Positions 22,228 to 33,600 of a stretch of 64,000 nt of DNA are shown piece by piece. The stretch is from Vandiemenella viatica (lineage: Eukaryota; Arthropoda; Insecta; Orthoptera; Morabidae). The stretch is from contig JARYHS010008074.1 in assembly GCA_031002005.1 (NCBI GenBank), positions 344,992,932 to 345,056,931 of the forward strand, written 5' to 3'. A model generated the notes under the pieces. That model saw only the letters and a list, made by a program, of their open reading frames with translations. It had not been told where the DNA came from and did no database searches. Each line of letters opens with the position of its first letter. The stretch's first letter is position 1. Both the position numbers and the translations under genes were made by a program.

Positions 22228-23835
22228 ACTTTGTATTATCTGGCCTTTCTAATAAACTCAAACATTTAGGGAAAAAGTGTTGAGAAACAGTGGAGGAAAG
22301 TCTTTATATCTCCTTCCTCCTCCTATAGCCAAATCTTTCTCAGCACAGAATAAACAAAATTACATTTTTTTCATATCTACAGTTTATTTTTGCTCAGTTT
22401 GGACTATTTCATTTGAGAAAGCTTTCCAAGCCAAAATAAATGTAGGGGATACAAAGAAGTCAACAAATTCAATCGTGGATTGTATGTCTAATCTCAAAAG
22501 AGCTCCAACAATCTCCTCCAGATAGAAAAGTCTTCAACAATTCTGTCAGCTAACTCCAGCAACCCTGCATTTGTCTTTCTTCCATTAGTCTAACAATTTT
22601 CTTCTGTCTCTACTTCAATACCATCTTCGTCCTCATTTTTTCTCGAACGGTCATTTCAAAGAGCCCAATTTTCTCAAGACGACTTTGACCTTTCTAACTG
22701 CTGGCCTGCTTTCAGTTGCTCTCAGTATTGGACAGTTCTAGGTTTCCCTTTTGTAAAACATACTAGGCCAGAAGCTGGCACAGATTTGTGGACATATTTG
22801 AGAGCCAAAGAATACTTCTCATAACTCTGCCATGACAGAAGATTTCTGGTCTTTCATCTACTTTCATACAAGCTGATTACAGAGATACTCCTTGGGAATG
22901 ATACACTGCACAACATGACCCATTTGACTTTTTGTTTTTGAAACATTCGAACTCAGACCATCTGATATAATAGATAACCAAAGTTTGGAGTATCAATGAA
23001 ACTCATGTCTTCTTAGACACCCAACTCCTTTTTCTGCCTATTTTGATGCTGACATTGCAAAGACTGTTGTAAACAACTCAGGAAAGATTGGATCCTTTGC
23101 TTATCCCTAGGTCGAGATGACAGATGTGGGTAAGAGGACAAAAGTGCTCCAAATATTTTCTTGTAATTCCAGTTATGGGTGTCATTTTGGAGCTTCTTGT
23201 TATTTGCAAAAAAAATTTAAAGGACTAAAATCAGTTTAATATAAGCTTCACAGCAGGCAATAGCAGTCTTCAACTTCAGTTGTCAAATTAAATCTTAAAA
23301 CTTCTACCACAGGTAAACTTCTTGCTAAGACACTTTTGATCACACAAGAAGCTGCATTCAAAGAGTCCATTCACTTCCCCACATATATATAGTTACCAGG
23401 AAATAATAGAAGCTAATTAGCGAATGGATTTAAAAAAAAAAAAAAAAGATGGCGAAATGAGCCACCACTTACATTAGATGATGGTATCATGGGATGAACA
23501 CAAACACAGGAAAAGCAATGAATGTTTTGAGACTTGGCTCTTTGCCAACAGGAGAAAATCAAGGAGGGAGGGTGGTGTGCAAGACCGTTTCACAGGGATG
23601 ACCGTTAGTAACATGGTGCGGGTAAATTCAAACAGAGGGCAGGGAGAGGGGGACAGTGAATTGAAGCTAGCACCTGAGAATGCAACATGTTACAAAACGC
23701 GAGGAAAAATATATTCAAATCTTCATAACATAAATTTCAAACAGTAAAAGTAAATAAGTAAACATAATGAAACTGAAAAAAATTTAATTATGATAATAAT
23801 AAAAGAATATATGTAATTAAACATCACCTCTTGTA
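22228..23835. other. no recognisable gene
   Basis: Only short frames. An A run lies at about 23431-23446. Nothing identified. Confidence 0.4.
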
Positions 23836-24060
23836 TGTGGTGGTTCAATATACTGTAGACAGTGGGCATGGAGGCAAGTAGACGGTAGAGGGAAGGAAAA
23901 GTGCTAATTGGGTATTATCTCAAATTAAGACCAGGAGGTTGCCGTGTGCCTAGTTTGTATTGGTAGGAAAGTTCCCACCTTCTGAGTTCAGAGGAGCTGC
24001 TGCTGTTGTTTGGGAGGACTGATAGTACGGACTGTGAAACAAGAATTGAAATTATTCATG

Positions 24061-24775
24061 TCATGGGTTATGGCATGGGCAGCAACTGGGTGCTTTGGGT
24101 TCTGTGTGAACATAAGTCTGTCGGTGGCCATTCATTCTTATGGAGAGTGGATTTGTGGTCAAACCTATATATGAAGTCAGGCAGTGGTTGTATGTTAACT
24201 GGTAAATTACATGGGTGGTTACACAGGTGGCATGTCCTATGATAGGGAAGATTTCCCCTGTGACAAGGTTGATGAAAGTGGTGGAAGCATGGTGTATGTC
24301 GCACATCTTGCAGCGGGATATATTACATGGGAAAGAGCCTTAGAGCCGACTGTTAGGAAGAGGAAGACTGTTTGTGGACTAGAAGTTCACTGAGGTTAGG
24401 ACGTCTGCTGAAACAAGTTCTAGGAGGGGCAGGGAGGATTTTAGGAAGAATGGATCTCATTTCAGGGCATGTTTGTAAGAAATCATAGCCCTGCCAGAGG
24501 ATTCTGTTGATGGATTCAAGGCCTGGGTAGTACTGTGTAACCAAGACTGGATTGTGGTTGGTTTTTGCAGGTTTGGGATGATTGATAGGCTGATTCAGCT
24601 GTAACGTTGCACTTGAAAGCTGTTTGTTCACCAAAGCTGCAGGGTAGTTGCGAGATATTAATGCTTCTGAAATACTGTTTGAATAATCCATGAGAGACTG
24701 TTGGTTGGAGCATATGCGACTGCCTCGAATGCCAAGATTGTAGCGGAGAGAACGTTTGGTATGGTATGGGTGCAA
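24061..24775 (-). pseudogene. Penelope-like RT C-terminus plus GIY-YIG endonuclease
   Basis: The upper part (24353-24775) reads RYNLGIRGSRICSNQQSLM, then GLESINRILWQGYDF, LPAPPRTCFSRRPNLSELL. The lower part (24061-24306) reads MCDIHHASTTFINLVTGEIF, then HVIYQLTYNHCLTSYIGLTT and IRMNGHRQT. The endonuclease shows I-Y...Y-I-G and the conserved Arg and His of the GIY-YIG fold. A frameshift near 24330 separates the parts. Confidence 0.8.
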
Positions 24776-24784
24776 CTATCGAAA

Positions 24785-25255
24785 TCCTAGAACGTGTTTC
24801 AGCGGAACTCCTAACCTCAGTGAACTTCTAGTCCACAAGTCAGCCCCAAGGCTTTTTCTCATGCAATAGACCCCGCTGCAAGATGTGCGAAATACACCAT
24901 ACCTCCACCACTTTCACCAACCTGGTCACATGGGAAAGCTTCCCTTTCATAGGACACGCCACCTATGAAACCTCCCATGTGATTTACCAGTTAACATGCA
25001 ACCACTTCATACACAGGTTTTACCACAAATCCACTTTCCATAAGAATAAATGGCCACCGATAGACTGTGTTCACATGGAACCCAAAGCACCCAGTTGCTG
25101 CCCATGCCATCACCCATGACTAATAATTTCAACTCGTTTCACGGTCCGGGCTATCAGAGTCCTCCCTAATAGCAGCATCTCCTCTGAACTCTGGTGGGAA
25201 TTGCCTACCAGTACAAAATGGGCACAAGGCAACCACCTGCTCTCGACGTCAGATT
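24785..25255 (+). pseudogene. Penelope-like GIY-YIG endonuclease, second copy of pair 1
   Basis: Plus-strand copy in broken frames: CKMCEIHHTSTTFTNLVTWE and HVIYQLTCNHFIHRFYHKST. The YIG motif is lost (HRFYHKS) through a small deletion, so this copy is inactive. It mirrors the minus-strand copy at 24061-24775. Confidence 0.75.
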
Positions 25256-25439
25256 ATACACGATCATTGTTATTATTCCTACTCATGTTTACCCCTTTTT
25301 AATCCTATCTTTGCCTCCATTCCCACTACCTATATCGAACCACCACTAGCTTAAGGTAATGTTTACTTCATAGAGTCTTTGGTTTAAAAATTATAATTGT
25401 ATTATTTTTTACATTTTTAATATATATTAAAAATTATAT

Positions 25440-25760
25440 ATATTGGATAAGGGAAACAAAGAAACTGCCGCGAGGCACTGAAAATAAGATAGGATAGGGA
25501 AAAAAAACAGTTACCCGTCACTTACCACAGATGAAGGCAGGAGGGCGAAACACGTAAAAACACAAATACAAAAGAATTACACAATATTTCGACTTTTTAG
25601 TCTTACTCATGTAGGAGGCGAGACATATGGCAGGGGGAAAGATGTGGTCACATCCGAGCCCGCCACATGAATGAAGCACAGGCGGAAAACGCGTGGTAGT
25701 GGAAGAATTGCCGGGAGGGGGGGGGGGGGGAATAGGCTTGACCAGCGATAAAAGTGAAAC
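25440..25760 (-). mobile_element. Penelope-like 3' terminal fragment
   Basis: Minus-strand sequence resembles the 3' end of the element seen at 27840-27970. It has CCTAC, ATGAG, a short stem GAC...GTC followed by GAAA, then GTGTTTCGCC..., CTTCATCTGTGGTAAGTG. Order and spacing are the same but the sequence has diverged, so it is a separate subfamily. A G run lies at 25718-25730. Confidence 0.6.
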
Positions 25761-25828
25761 AAATAAATATAATGTCTGTGTAGCTTAGTTCAAAAAGTTA
25801 TAATTAAAAATAAAGGGAGATAGAAGAA

Positions 25829-25832
<4 letters not shown>

Positions 25833-25876
<44 letters not shown>

Positions 25877-25970
25877 AAATAAATAAATAAAGAAGAGAAA
25901 AATATATATATATATAAGGAAAAAATATATAAAAAAAATATAAAATATATATATATATATATATATATTA
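25833..25970. repeat. TA-rich microsatellite
   Basis: Long (TA)n tracts at about 25833-25870 and 25941-25969, with A/T-rich sequence between. They abut the left end of inverted pair 2. Shorter (TA)n also occurs beyond its right end near 28003-28018. Confidence 0.9.
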
Positions 25971-26780
25971 GACATTGGGATAGGAGAAAAACCACCGCTT
26001 ACCAAAGATGAGGGCTCCAGCGGCGTCAAAACACGAAAAAACACACAAACACAAACATAATACAAATTTTCGAGCTTAGCTCTTCATCAGGTTGTAGGAT
26101 GAGGTGGCTGCCCCGCGGAAGCTAGCAGCCAACTGAGGAGACCACACGGGGTGCACATGGTCGGCTGGTCGGGGTGGAGATGGAGGGGGGAGAAACAACA
26201 TGGCGGGAGGCGGGGGTGGGGGTGGAAGGACCTAAGCCCGAAAATGATAATTAGACTGCACAGTGGAAACGCGGTTGCGGTCATAAGGTCACTGGCATAA
26301 AACAAACCAAGGAAAACCAGGGGGGGGGGGGGGGGAATCTACTGAAAACGAACTATAAGGGCCCCCATAAAAAATTTATTCCACACGCAGAATTATTGAA
26401 AATATTACACACGAAAAAATACTGCACACGGAAAAAATATATTAATATAAAACACACGAGAGAAAAATTTTTATCAATAGATCTACGTACAAAAAGAGAA
26501 AGCTCTGGTGAGCGATGGTTTTGTGGGAAATGATGGCAGGTAAGGGGCAAAGGTCGGAGGGGAGAGGAAAATTGGAGCTATCTTAAATTTAGTCCAGGTG
26601 GTTGTCTGGTCCCCAGTTGGTACTGAAAGGCCAGTTCCCACCTCCTCAGTTCTGAGATGCTGCTTTTGTCTGGGAGTACTTTGATGGCGCGGACTGTGAA
26701 GCAGGTGTTGAAATTGTTGGAGTTATGAGTGGTGGCATGAAAAGAAACAGGGTGGTCAGGGTTCTCAGTCCAGACCGATT
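25961..26780 (-). mobile_element. Penelope-like element, inverted pair 2, left arm
   Basis: This arm is nearly identical to the reverse complement of 27183-27970. It contains the element's 3' part on the minus strand: the last third of the endonuclease (26780 to about 26590), the 3' untranslated region and a hammerhead-like core at 26058-26090. One visible difference is an extra segment of about 21 bases near 26369-26390. A G run at 26321-26335 corresponds to the C run at 27611-27624. Confidence 0.9.
26058..26090 (-). ncRNA. hammerhead-ribozyme-like core, left arm
   Basis: Inverted copy of the motif at 27849-27881: CTGATGA, one A, stem GAGC-TAA-GCTC, GAAA, then the AAT...ATT mini-stem. Identical in sequence to the right-arm copy. 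Confidence 0.6.
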
Positions 26781-27384
26781 AGAATCCATCAACCGAATCC
26801 TAAGACAAGGATATGATCTCCTCCGAGCCTGCCCGGAAATGAAAACACTCCTACCACAAATCCTTCCCCAGCCCCCCAGAACCTGTTTCAGTAGACCCCC
26901 CAACTTGAACCAACTCTTGGTCCATAAACATGGAACCCCTCAGCCCACAAGACAGCCCCAAGGATCCTTTCCGTGTAACAGGCCCCGTTGCAAACTTTGC
27001 ATGATGCACCCGCCTTCTACCACCTTCACCAATCCCGTAACAGGGGAAAGCTTCTACATCACTGGATCAGCCACCTGCGTAACTTCTCACCTGATCTATC
27101 AACTTACCTGCAACCACTGCCCAGCCTCCTACATTGGTCTGACCACAAATCCACTAGCCATCCGGATGAATGGACACAGACAATCGGTCTGGACTGAGAA
27201 CCCTGACCACCCTGTTTCTTTTCATGCCACCACTCATAACACCAACAATTTCAACACCTGCTTCACAGTCCGCGCCATCAAAGTACTCCCAGACAAAAGC
27301 AGCATCTCAGAACTGAGGAGGTGGGAACTGGCCTTTCAGTACCAACTGGGGACCAGACAACCACCTGGACTAAATTTAAGATAG
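26725..27384 (+). CDS. Penelope-like linker and GIY-YIG endonuclease, open frame
   Basis: A 219-residue open frame. RLESINRILRQGYDLLRACP and PPRTCFSRPPNLNQLLVHKH form the linker after the RT. CNRPRCKLC is the Cys-rich motif typical of Penelope endonucleases. HLIYQLTCNHCPASYIGLTT and IRMNGHRQ are the GIY-YIG core with its Arg and His. The RT domain is absent, so the frame covers only the C-terminal part. The first codons come from the inverted left arm, so the annotated Met is probably artificial; true homology begins near 26764. The endonuclease nicks target DNA to prime reverse transcription. Confidence 0.85.
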   Translation: MSGGMKRNRVVRVLSPDRLESINRILRQGYDLLRACPEMKTLLPQILPQPPRTCFSRPPNLNQLLVHKHGTPQPTRQPQGSFPCNRPRCKLCMMHPPSTTFTNPVTGESFYITGSATCVTSHLIYQLTCNHCPASYIGLTTNPLAIRMNGHRQSVWTENPDHPVSFHATTHNTNNFNTCFTVRAIKVLPDKSSISELRRWELAFQYQLGTRQPPGLNLR

Positions 27385-27970
27385 CTCCAATTTTCCTCTC
27401 CCCTCCGACCTTTGCCCCTTACCTGCCATCATTTCCCACAAAACCATCGCTCACCAGAGCTTTCTCTTTTTGTACGTAGATCTATTGATAAAAATTTTTC
27501 TCTCGTGTGTTTTATATTAATATATTTTTTCCGTGTGCAGTATTTTTTCGTGTGTAATATTTTCAATAATTCTTTATGGGGGCCCTTATAGTTCGTTTTC
27601 AGTAGATTCCACCCCCCCCCCCCCCGTGTTTTCCTTGGTTTGTTTTATGCCAGTGACCTTATGACCGCAACCGCGTTTCCACTGTGCAGTCTAATTATCA
27701 TTTTCGGGCTTAGGTCCTTCCACCCCCACCCCCCGCCATGTTGTTTCTCCCCCCTCCATCTCCACCCCGACCAGCCGACCATGTGCACCCCGTGTGGTCT
27801 CCTCAGTTGGCTGCTAGCTTCCGCGGGGCAGCCACCTCATCCTACAACCTGATGAAGAGCTAAGCTCGAAAATTTGTATTATGTTTGTGTGTTTTTTCGT
27901 GTTTTGACGCCGCTGGAGCCCTCATCTTTGGTAAGCGGTGGTTTTTCTCCTATCCCAATGTCTAATATAT
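27183..27970 (+). mobile_element. Penelope-like element, inverted pair 2, right arm
   Basis: Plus-strand 3' part of the element: the end of the endonuclease (to 27384), a 3' region with a C run at 27611-27624, a hammerhead-like core at 27849-27881, then GTGTTTTGACGCCGCTGG and CATCTTTGGTAAGCGG near the end. It forms a stem of about 0.8 kb with 25961-26780, leaving a loop of about 0.4 kb. Confidence 0.9.
27849..27881 (+). ncRNA. hammerhead-ribozyme-like core in Penelope-like element
   Basis: CTGATGA (27849-27855), one extra A, stem II GAGC-TAA-GCTC (27857-27867), GAAA (27868-27871), then a three-pair stem AAT/ATT around loop TTGT and an A in the cleavage position (27881). This is the order of a hammerhead: CUGAUGA, stem II, GAAA, stem III, UH. 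Hammerheads are known in Penelope-like elements. Weak points are the extra A after CTGATGA and poor pairing for stem I, so self-cleavage is unproven. Confidence 0.6.
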
Positions 27971-28049
27971 CCGCTCTCAGCGCCTTTGTTTCCAAACAAT
28001 CTATATATATATATATATAAATAACCGACTGTAAAATGAAATGAGAGAT

Positions 28050-28560
28050 GGCAAGTGACAGGTTTAACGTAGGTTTAGGCCAGGGGTGTGTCTGGTGTCA
28101 AGGATATGTTGATAGGCTAGTTCCCATCTGCGGAGTTCTGAAGGGGTGGTGGTATTTGGAAAAACTCTAATAGCTCTGACTGTGAAACAGGTGTTGAGGT
28201 TGTTTGAATTATGGTTTGGTTTTAATTATATTTTGCTCTTCCCACTGACCAGAGATCGGAGATCGAAGATCATTTTGGATATTTATCTATGCTCTGGTAT
28301 TAACTTTGAATCACTGCTCCTACCCTGTTTGAATTTACCCCCACCATTTTCCTTGCCAACAGTCTTTCTGGGAGTCTCCCCAACATCACCCACCTCCCGT
28401 ATGTTATCCTGTTGACAAAGGGCTCATCCCGAAAATTTCTTTATTAGTTGTTTTTTTTGGCTTTTCACTGTGTTAGTGCCCCACATCCATCATCTTCAGG
28501 TAAGTGGTTGCTTATTTCCCTATCCTAATTTATGTCCTTTTCGCTACTTAGTGCCTTTTA
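28050..28560. mobile_element. third Penelope-like copy, rearranged
   Basis: Left part (28085-28230) is a minus-strand endonuclease C-terminal fragment: TAGTTCCCATCTGCGGAGTT and CTGACTGTGAAACAGGTGTT correspond to 26630-26710. Right part (28400-28550) is a plus-strand 3' end with a hammerhead-like motif and a terminal CATCTTCAGGTAAGTGG. It is another inverted arrangement, with a short interior. Confidence 0.65.
28409..28450 (+). ncRNA. diverged hammerhead-like core
   Basis: CTGTTGA (CUGANGA with A to T at the third core position), stem GGG...CCC (28420-28430), GAAA (28431-28434), then AAT, a loop and ATT. Stem II and the loops differ in sequence from 27849-27881 but keep pairing, which suggests selected structure. 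The core change would probably disable it. Confidence 0.45.
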
Positions 28561-28564
28561 TTTA

Positions 28565-30590
28565 ATTGTTTACCATATTCTTACATTTGAATTGATACGG
28601 TGTAAATGTACTTTAATGCTTCCAATACCCAAAAATTTTAATATGCAAAGGACAAATTCATGGAACATATTAATAGCAAAATGTAACTTTACACTACAGG
28701 TATGAAAACTTTGCAGATTTTTGCACAAATTGCCACCTGCATAAGTGTCCACATATAACATTCTCCAGCATACATTAGTATTTCGAGTAAAAGTAATCAC
28801 TCAATACATTCAATAAAAAATGCATTAGTGTACTTTCCAAAACTACATTGGCCCATGAAATCCATAAGATTTTATAAGAATTTGATTTATTTACCAATTC
28901 TTGTAATGTGACACCAACCAAATGTGAAATTAATACATTTTTGGGTCCAAGTCATTCTGAAATATAATTTGCTATTCGGTACAGTGGGATTTAACTTTTT
29001 TTTGTAAATGTATATAACATTCAAAAGCTCACTGGTAAGATTTGTTTAAAGATTTTTGCTCAAAAAATTATAAACATGTCCACACCAAAATTGAGAGCAA
29101 CTGACTATTTTTTGCAGATCCCTTATTTTATGAAAGAGTTTCAGGAAACAATGAATATTTTCGTGTGTAAACTTTGTAACAATGTTTTCATAAAGTTTCG
29201 TGAAAATTTATAAATCACGTGTGTTTACAGAAAATAGTTTCCAGTCCTTAGATTTATCTGGATAATCTTGACATATTTACCAGTAGGAAATAAGCAATGT
29301 TTCCCAAAATTAAACACTATGACTACAAATATTAACCTGGATTGCCGATTCAAGGGTCATATAAATTAGCAACACCATCACTAGAAAAAAAATGTATTTC
29401 CGTAAAACAATACATACACACATTAACAGCTACAAATAATTCCAAAACACCTTAATAGTAATTACATAATCAAGTAGACAAAAAATATATAAATGTTAAA
29501 ATAGCCGACAAAAAGGAAGCCAGTGAACTTCCAAATAATCAAAACTTAACACTTTATTCTGTCTCAAAACATGTAAAGCGATATGGATATTTATTTCATA
29601 TTTAGATATATGCAACTATGAATATACTAAAATGTAATAGATACATTTTAAGCTAAGGGATGACAATCAGCCCCATTAGGGCATATTTAACATATCTTTG
29701 TGAAGAGCCTACCTGACAAAATGATCTACAAACTAATATTTTATAATTTGACACACACAGCTTAAATAACAAGAAAATGCAAGTATCTCATGATACATTT
29801 TACTCATGATCGTACCATTTCTGCAAGGCTTATGAAAGAAACACATCTAAACCAAATTTCGTACACTTGCGGCAGCATACCTGTTGCATCCGTAATGTTA
29901 ATTCCACGAAACTCTTCGGACCGATAAGCCGCGCGGGAAGCCAGTCAAAGTCGGAAATCTTAAATATGTTTGTTTAATAATAAGGTCTGTTACTTCTGCT
30001 GAATTACTCCCCGATAAATGCTATATGAGAGTTAATACCACATAAAGGCTAAATACATCTGAGGATTCGAGTATAAATATATTACGGTGCTTAGTGTTTT
30101 GTCAAAATTTAAGTTAAATTTATAGGCTACAAAATGGAGAATCTTGTCAAGGGCTTACAACAATTACTAATTATGCGATGCACTAGCATATTGAATGGGA
30201 GTAACAGCAAAGGTTATTACAGTTATTCTTACTGTAGCTCATCATACAGGGACACAACGAAAAGAAGAATGTTGGTAGACTTCATGTTCAAAGACACGAA
30301 ATGAAGAAATCTTAATAATAATATTTTCAATATACTGATGTTACACCAACAGAAATCATCAAACAAGACAGCATAATTTGCATATCTAACTAGCATGTTC
30401 AAAATGAAAATGTGAATTATCACATCTGGGAAAAAAGGTGAGTGCTCCTTTACACCGTCACGCCGCGCCGCAACACAACGGGTGATTGTCTTCCCTTTCA
30501 TTCCGGCCATGGCTTCCCGCGTGAAAAAGACACCGGACTTGACGCAACGGACCGGCATATAACAGCGACGGACGGGCGGATGATTGCGTC
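28565..30590 (-). other. candidate lark 3' untranslated region
   Basis: This lies directly downstream of the lark stop codon on the minus strand, with no transposon hallmark until the Penelope cluster. Sequence just after the stop (30430-30590) is GC-rich and then becomes AT-rich. Several minus-strand AATAAA signals occur, for example near 28560 and 28880, but the poly(A) site cannot be chosen from sequence. Confidence 0.35.
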
Positions 30591-30639
30591 TTAATACGGT
30601 GCAAAGCGGCGAGGAGAGAGTGTTCCACGCGCGCCCGGT
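30591..30639 (-). CDS. lark: lark coding exon 8 (last)
   Basis: Acceptor TTTTGTGGTAG, then codons for [15 protein letters not shown] and TAA. The first base completes an Arg codon split across the intron (AG|A). The end closely parallels the RR-APY terminus of insect Lark, which fixes frame and stop. Confidence 0.88.
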
Positions 30640-33600
30640 CTACCACAAAATAAATACACAATTAGCTGCACACTTAAAAATGGTGAGATAAGTCAATACC
30701 GATAAAAACACGAACTTACAATAAAAACACGAACTTACATATTGTACAAAGGGTAGAAGTGAAAAAAAGGGGGATCAAGCTTATGAGAGTCCAAACCAAA
30801 CAAGATGATCACTCAGGCACTACAAAACAGAATGTATATTAGAGAAACACATGCAGTCGAACACTTCAACTGCTTTGGAATACTCCATTTTGATGCTTCC
30901 TATCAAACACTTCTTGAAAAAATGATTTTGACTTAATAAAAAAAATACTAATTTACTTACAGCAAACTCAAATGAAGGTTCACTGCTATAAATCCAACAT
31001 TGGATAGAGGAGTAATGTTTCTCGTGAATTTAGGGAATTTGGCACACAAGTCATGCCACTTCAGAAAATTCAGCATGCAATAAAAACTAAGAAAAGGAGA
31101 TAAGAATTTAAAAGAAAATACTTGAACTTACCTCCGTTCCTCAAAATTGTCACGACTGAAATCCTCATACAGCCGACTGAAAAAAAGGATGCAATCACAA
31201 TTACTCGCAATGCTTGGCACAATGCAGATACTTTGAGAAGCCAAAAATCTCAATCCTTTCTTTGCAAATGTATAAATGAAAAACAACATATACAATATAT
31301 AGCTGATACTGGACCATAAGAAAGAATAACATTTTCCTGTCTGACATTAGTTTTGATGATAGGAGCATTTGCGTCACTCTTAACACTTATTTCTATTCTT
31401 TGGATTGGTTGCATAAAATGTCTAGCTTCCAACAACCAGCAAGAACTAAATAAAAAAACTACTTGCTACTATTATATGCCAGTGGAATTTTTACCAAGTT
31501 CAATAACTGAGACAATCTCTAACCCATAATGACTTCATATGTACACCAAACTAAATATTTCATGACAAACTCACCACTCATTTATCCAAAAACACCGATT
31601 CCATGTGAGCCAGTGACAAATGAGTCACTAAATAATTCGAATGATCTTATCAAATAGTTATAAAGTGTTCAGGCTTTTAGACAAATATTCTCCTGCATTT
31701 CCAACATCAAACAAGCAATCAGTTTAGTATCTAACCATCACATTTAAGCAACAATACTGAAAAACTAACATTCACACAAATCTTTTCAAATCAAGGTCAT
31801 AAATCTTTAGCAAATTCTAAGAAATGGAAATTTACATTTACACCTAAAGAAAAACAATAACTTTAGTAATTACCTTCTGGGAAATTGAACACAAAAATCA
31901 AATTTTCAATTAAGCTTCACCGCAGCAAATAACTTAAGTGCACGTTGGAGGTTCAGAAGTTTGGACACATGATATGAATGCCCAATGACAGTCACAAATA
32001 TTTTATTGCCATTAGACTGTTAAATCAAAGTTGCAGAATGGTGGATATTTCAATGAAATAATTTTGGATAGGTACAAGCAAACTCTTTAAACATCGTAAG
32101 AAAGCAATAATCAAAAATACAAACCTTATTTAAATAGTAAAACTTAGTCCACTTCAACCCTAAAGCTAACAAGTTTTTAGCTAAAGTATTCTGACTTCAC
32201 AGACACCAAGTTAATTGCAATTCAGAGCCATCTGCTATCCAATGTCAGTGGACAACAGCTTTTGTAAGCTCCGACATTTTATATTAAAACCTTTTGTTGA
32301 AACTGTCAAAACATCAAATTGATCAATACAACACTAAAATCAAAGAATTGTTGTCTCACAATGGTAAACTGATCATAATTCACATTCATACTTACTTATG
32401 ACAGAACATTAAGGAAGTCATATACTTCACATGAACTAAAGTGGCATACCATGCAAAAATCTGAGCATATGAATTAGCATGTGACAAACTACCCAAAACT
32501 CTACTCCTCCCTTTCTCTCTCTGTTACTGTCAACTTTTTAAACACAAATTTACTAACACTTTTCCCTCTTATGGACTTCTAATCACAAGACTTTCCATTT
32601 TTTTCTGCCAATTTGTATATTTCTCTAAGATTATGTGACTAATTGGAAAATCCTTGAGCAATCTGCCAAAGCCAATTTCAATAAGCAGAACAGAAATTTA
32701 AAAACTATTTTAGATTGGTGGAAGCAAAGCCAGGAAATTATAAACTTTCGCAACATTAGTTTTTAAGAGCAAACACAAAGTTTAGGAAATTATGAAAATT
32801 CTCTGGCCCCTTTTTCCACTCATACCAAAATAAAAACTAAACATTCAGGCAAGGAAAGTAGGCTCCACTAAAAAGATTTTCTTTATAACACAGCCAATCA
32901 ATTTACCATACTCTTACAACAGAAAAGCATTTAATTCAGACAAAAATGCCATATTTTTAATACCAATTTTAGACAGTACAAGAACGATGTAAAGGCATTA
33001 TTTTCTTGGACATCCATACAACAGTGCTTTACCAACATGCATGTGACCAACACCTCACTTGGTTTGAGCCCATTTTCCTCACCACATATCAGCTTGACAT
33101 ACAACTGAATTTAATCATTGGAAACACCAGCAGTTTAATTTACATTTCTTTATTTGTTCATCTGATTACATGTGTGTATTTGTACAAGTATACTCAGAAG
33201 CAAGTTGCCAAAAGCTTTATCTCTAAAAACACTGTCACCATCAAAATGAAAGTTAAGCAAGCTTATCACATGCACAAGAACTGTTGTGAAAATCCAAGAG
33301 TAGTTTTTGGTATATTATACATGAAACTGATAACTTCTATACTGCACCGATCTTGATAGCTTACACTCTTCTATATGACGAAATTCATTAATCATTCAGG
33401 AAGTGCATTTTTTTTTTCAAAAAACCTCAGCCATTAACAAAATAGTTAGCCCATGTAGATAATCATGAATGAAAAAGATTGCAGTATGAAACTAGCACCA
33501 ATAATATCTTATTTCCCAATAGCAAATAAAGGAACAAAACTAAGCACAAAATATTTACTTACTGAAGGGCATCTAGCTGATTTGTTTCCTATCAGATTTA

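Larger units (their letters stand above)
23836..25355. mobile_element. Penelope-like element, inverted pair 1
   Basis: Two 3'-portions of one Penelope-like element lie head to head: a minus-strand copy (24775 down to 23836) and a plus-strand copy (24785 to 25355). The outer ends correspond: GAACCACCAC is near 25337 on the plus strand and near 23843 on the minus strand. Both encode the linker and GIY-YIG endonuclease, with frameshifts. Partial inverted copies flanking the core are a known feature of Penelope elements. Confidence 0.8.

Noticed and set aside
25790..26065. Minus-strand frame of repeated Tyr-Ile
   Set aside because: A translation of (TA)n microsatellite, not a protein.
30229..30661. 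Two minus-strand frames with ordinary amino-acid composition near the lark end
   Set aside because: They are alternative frames over the last exon, GC-rich 3' UTR and intron 7. The 49-bp exon in the third frame matches the Lark C terminus.
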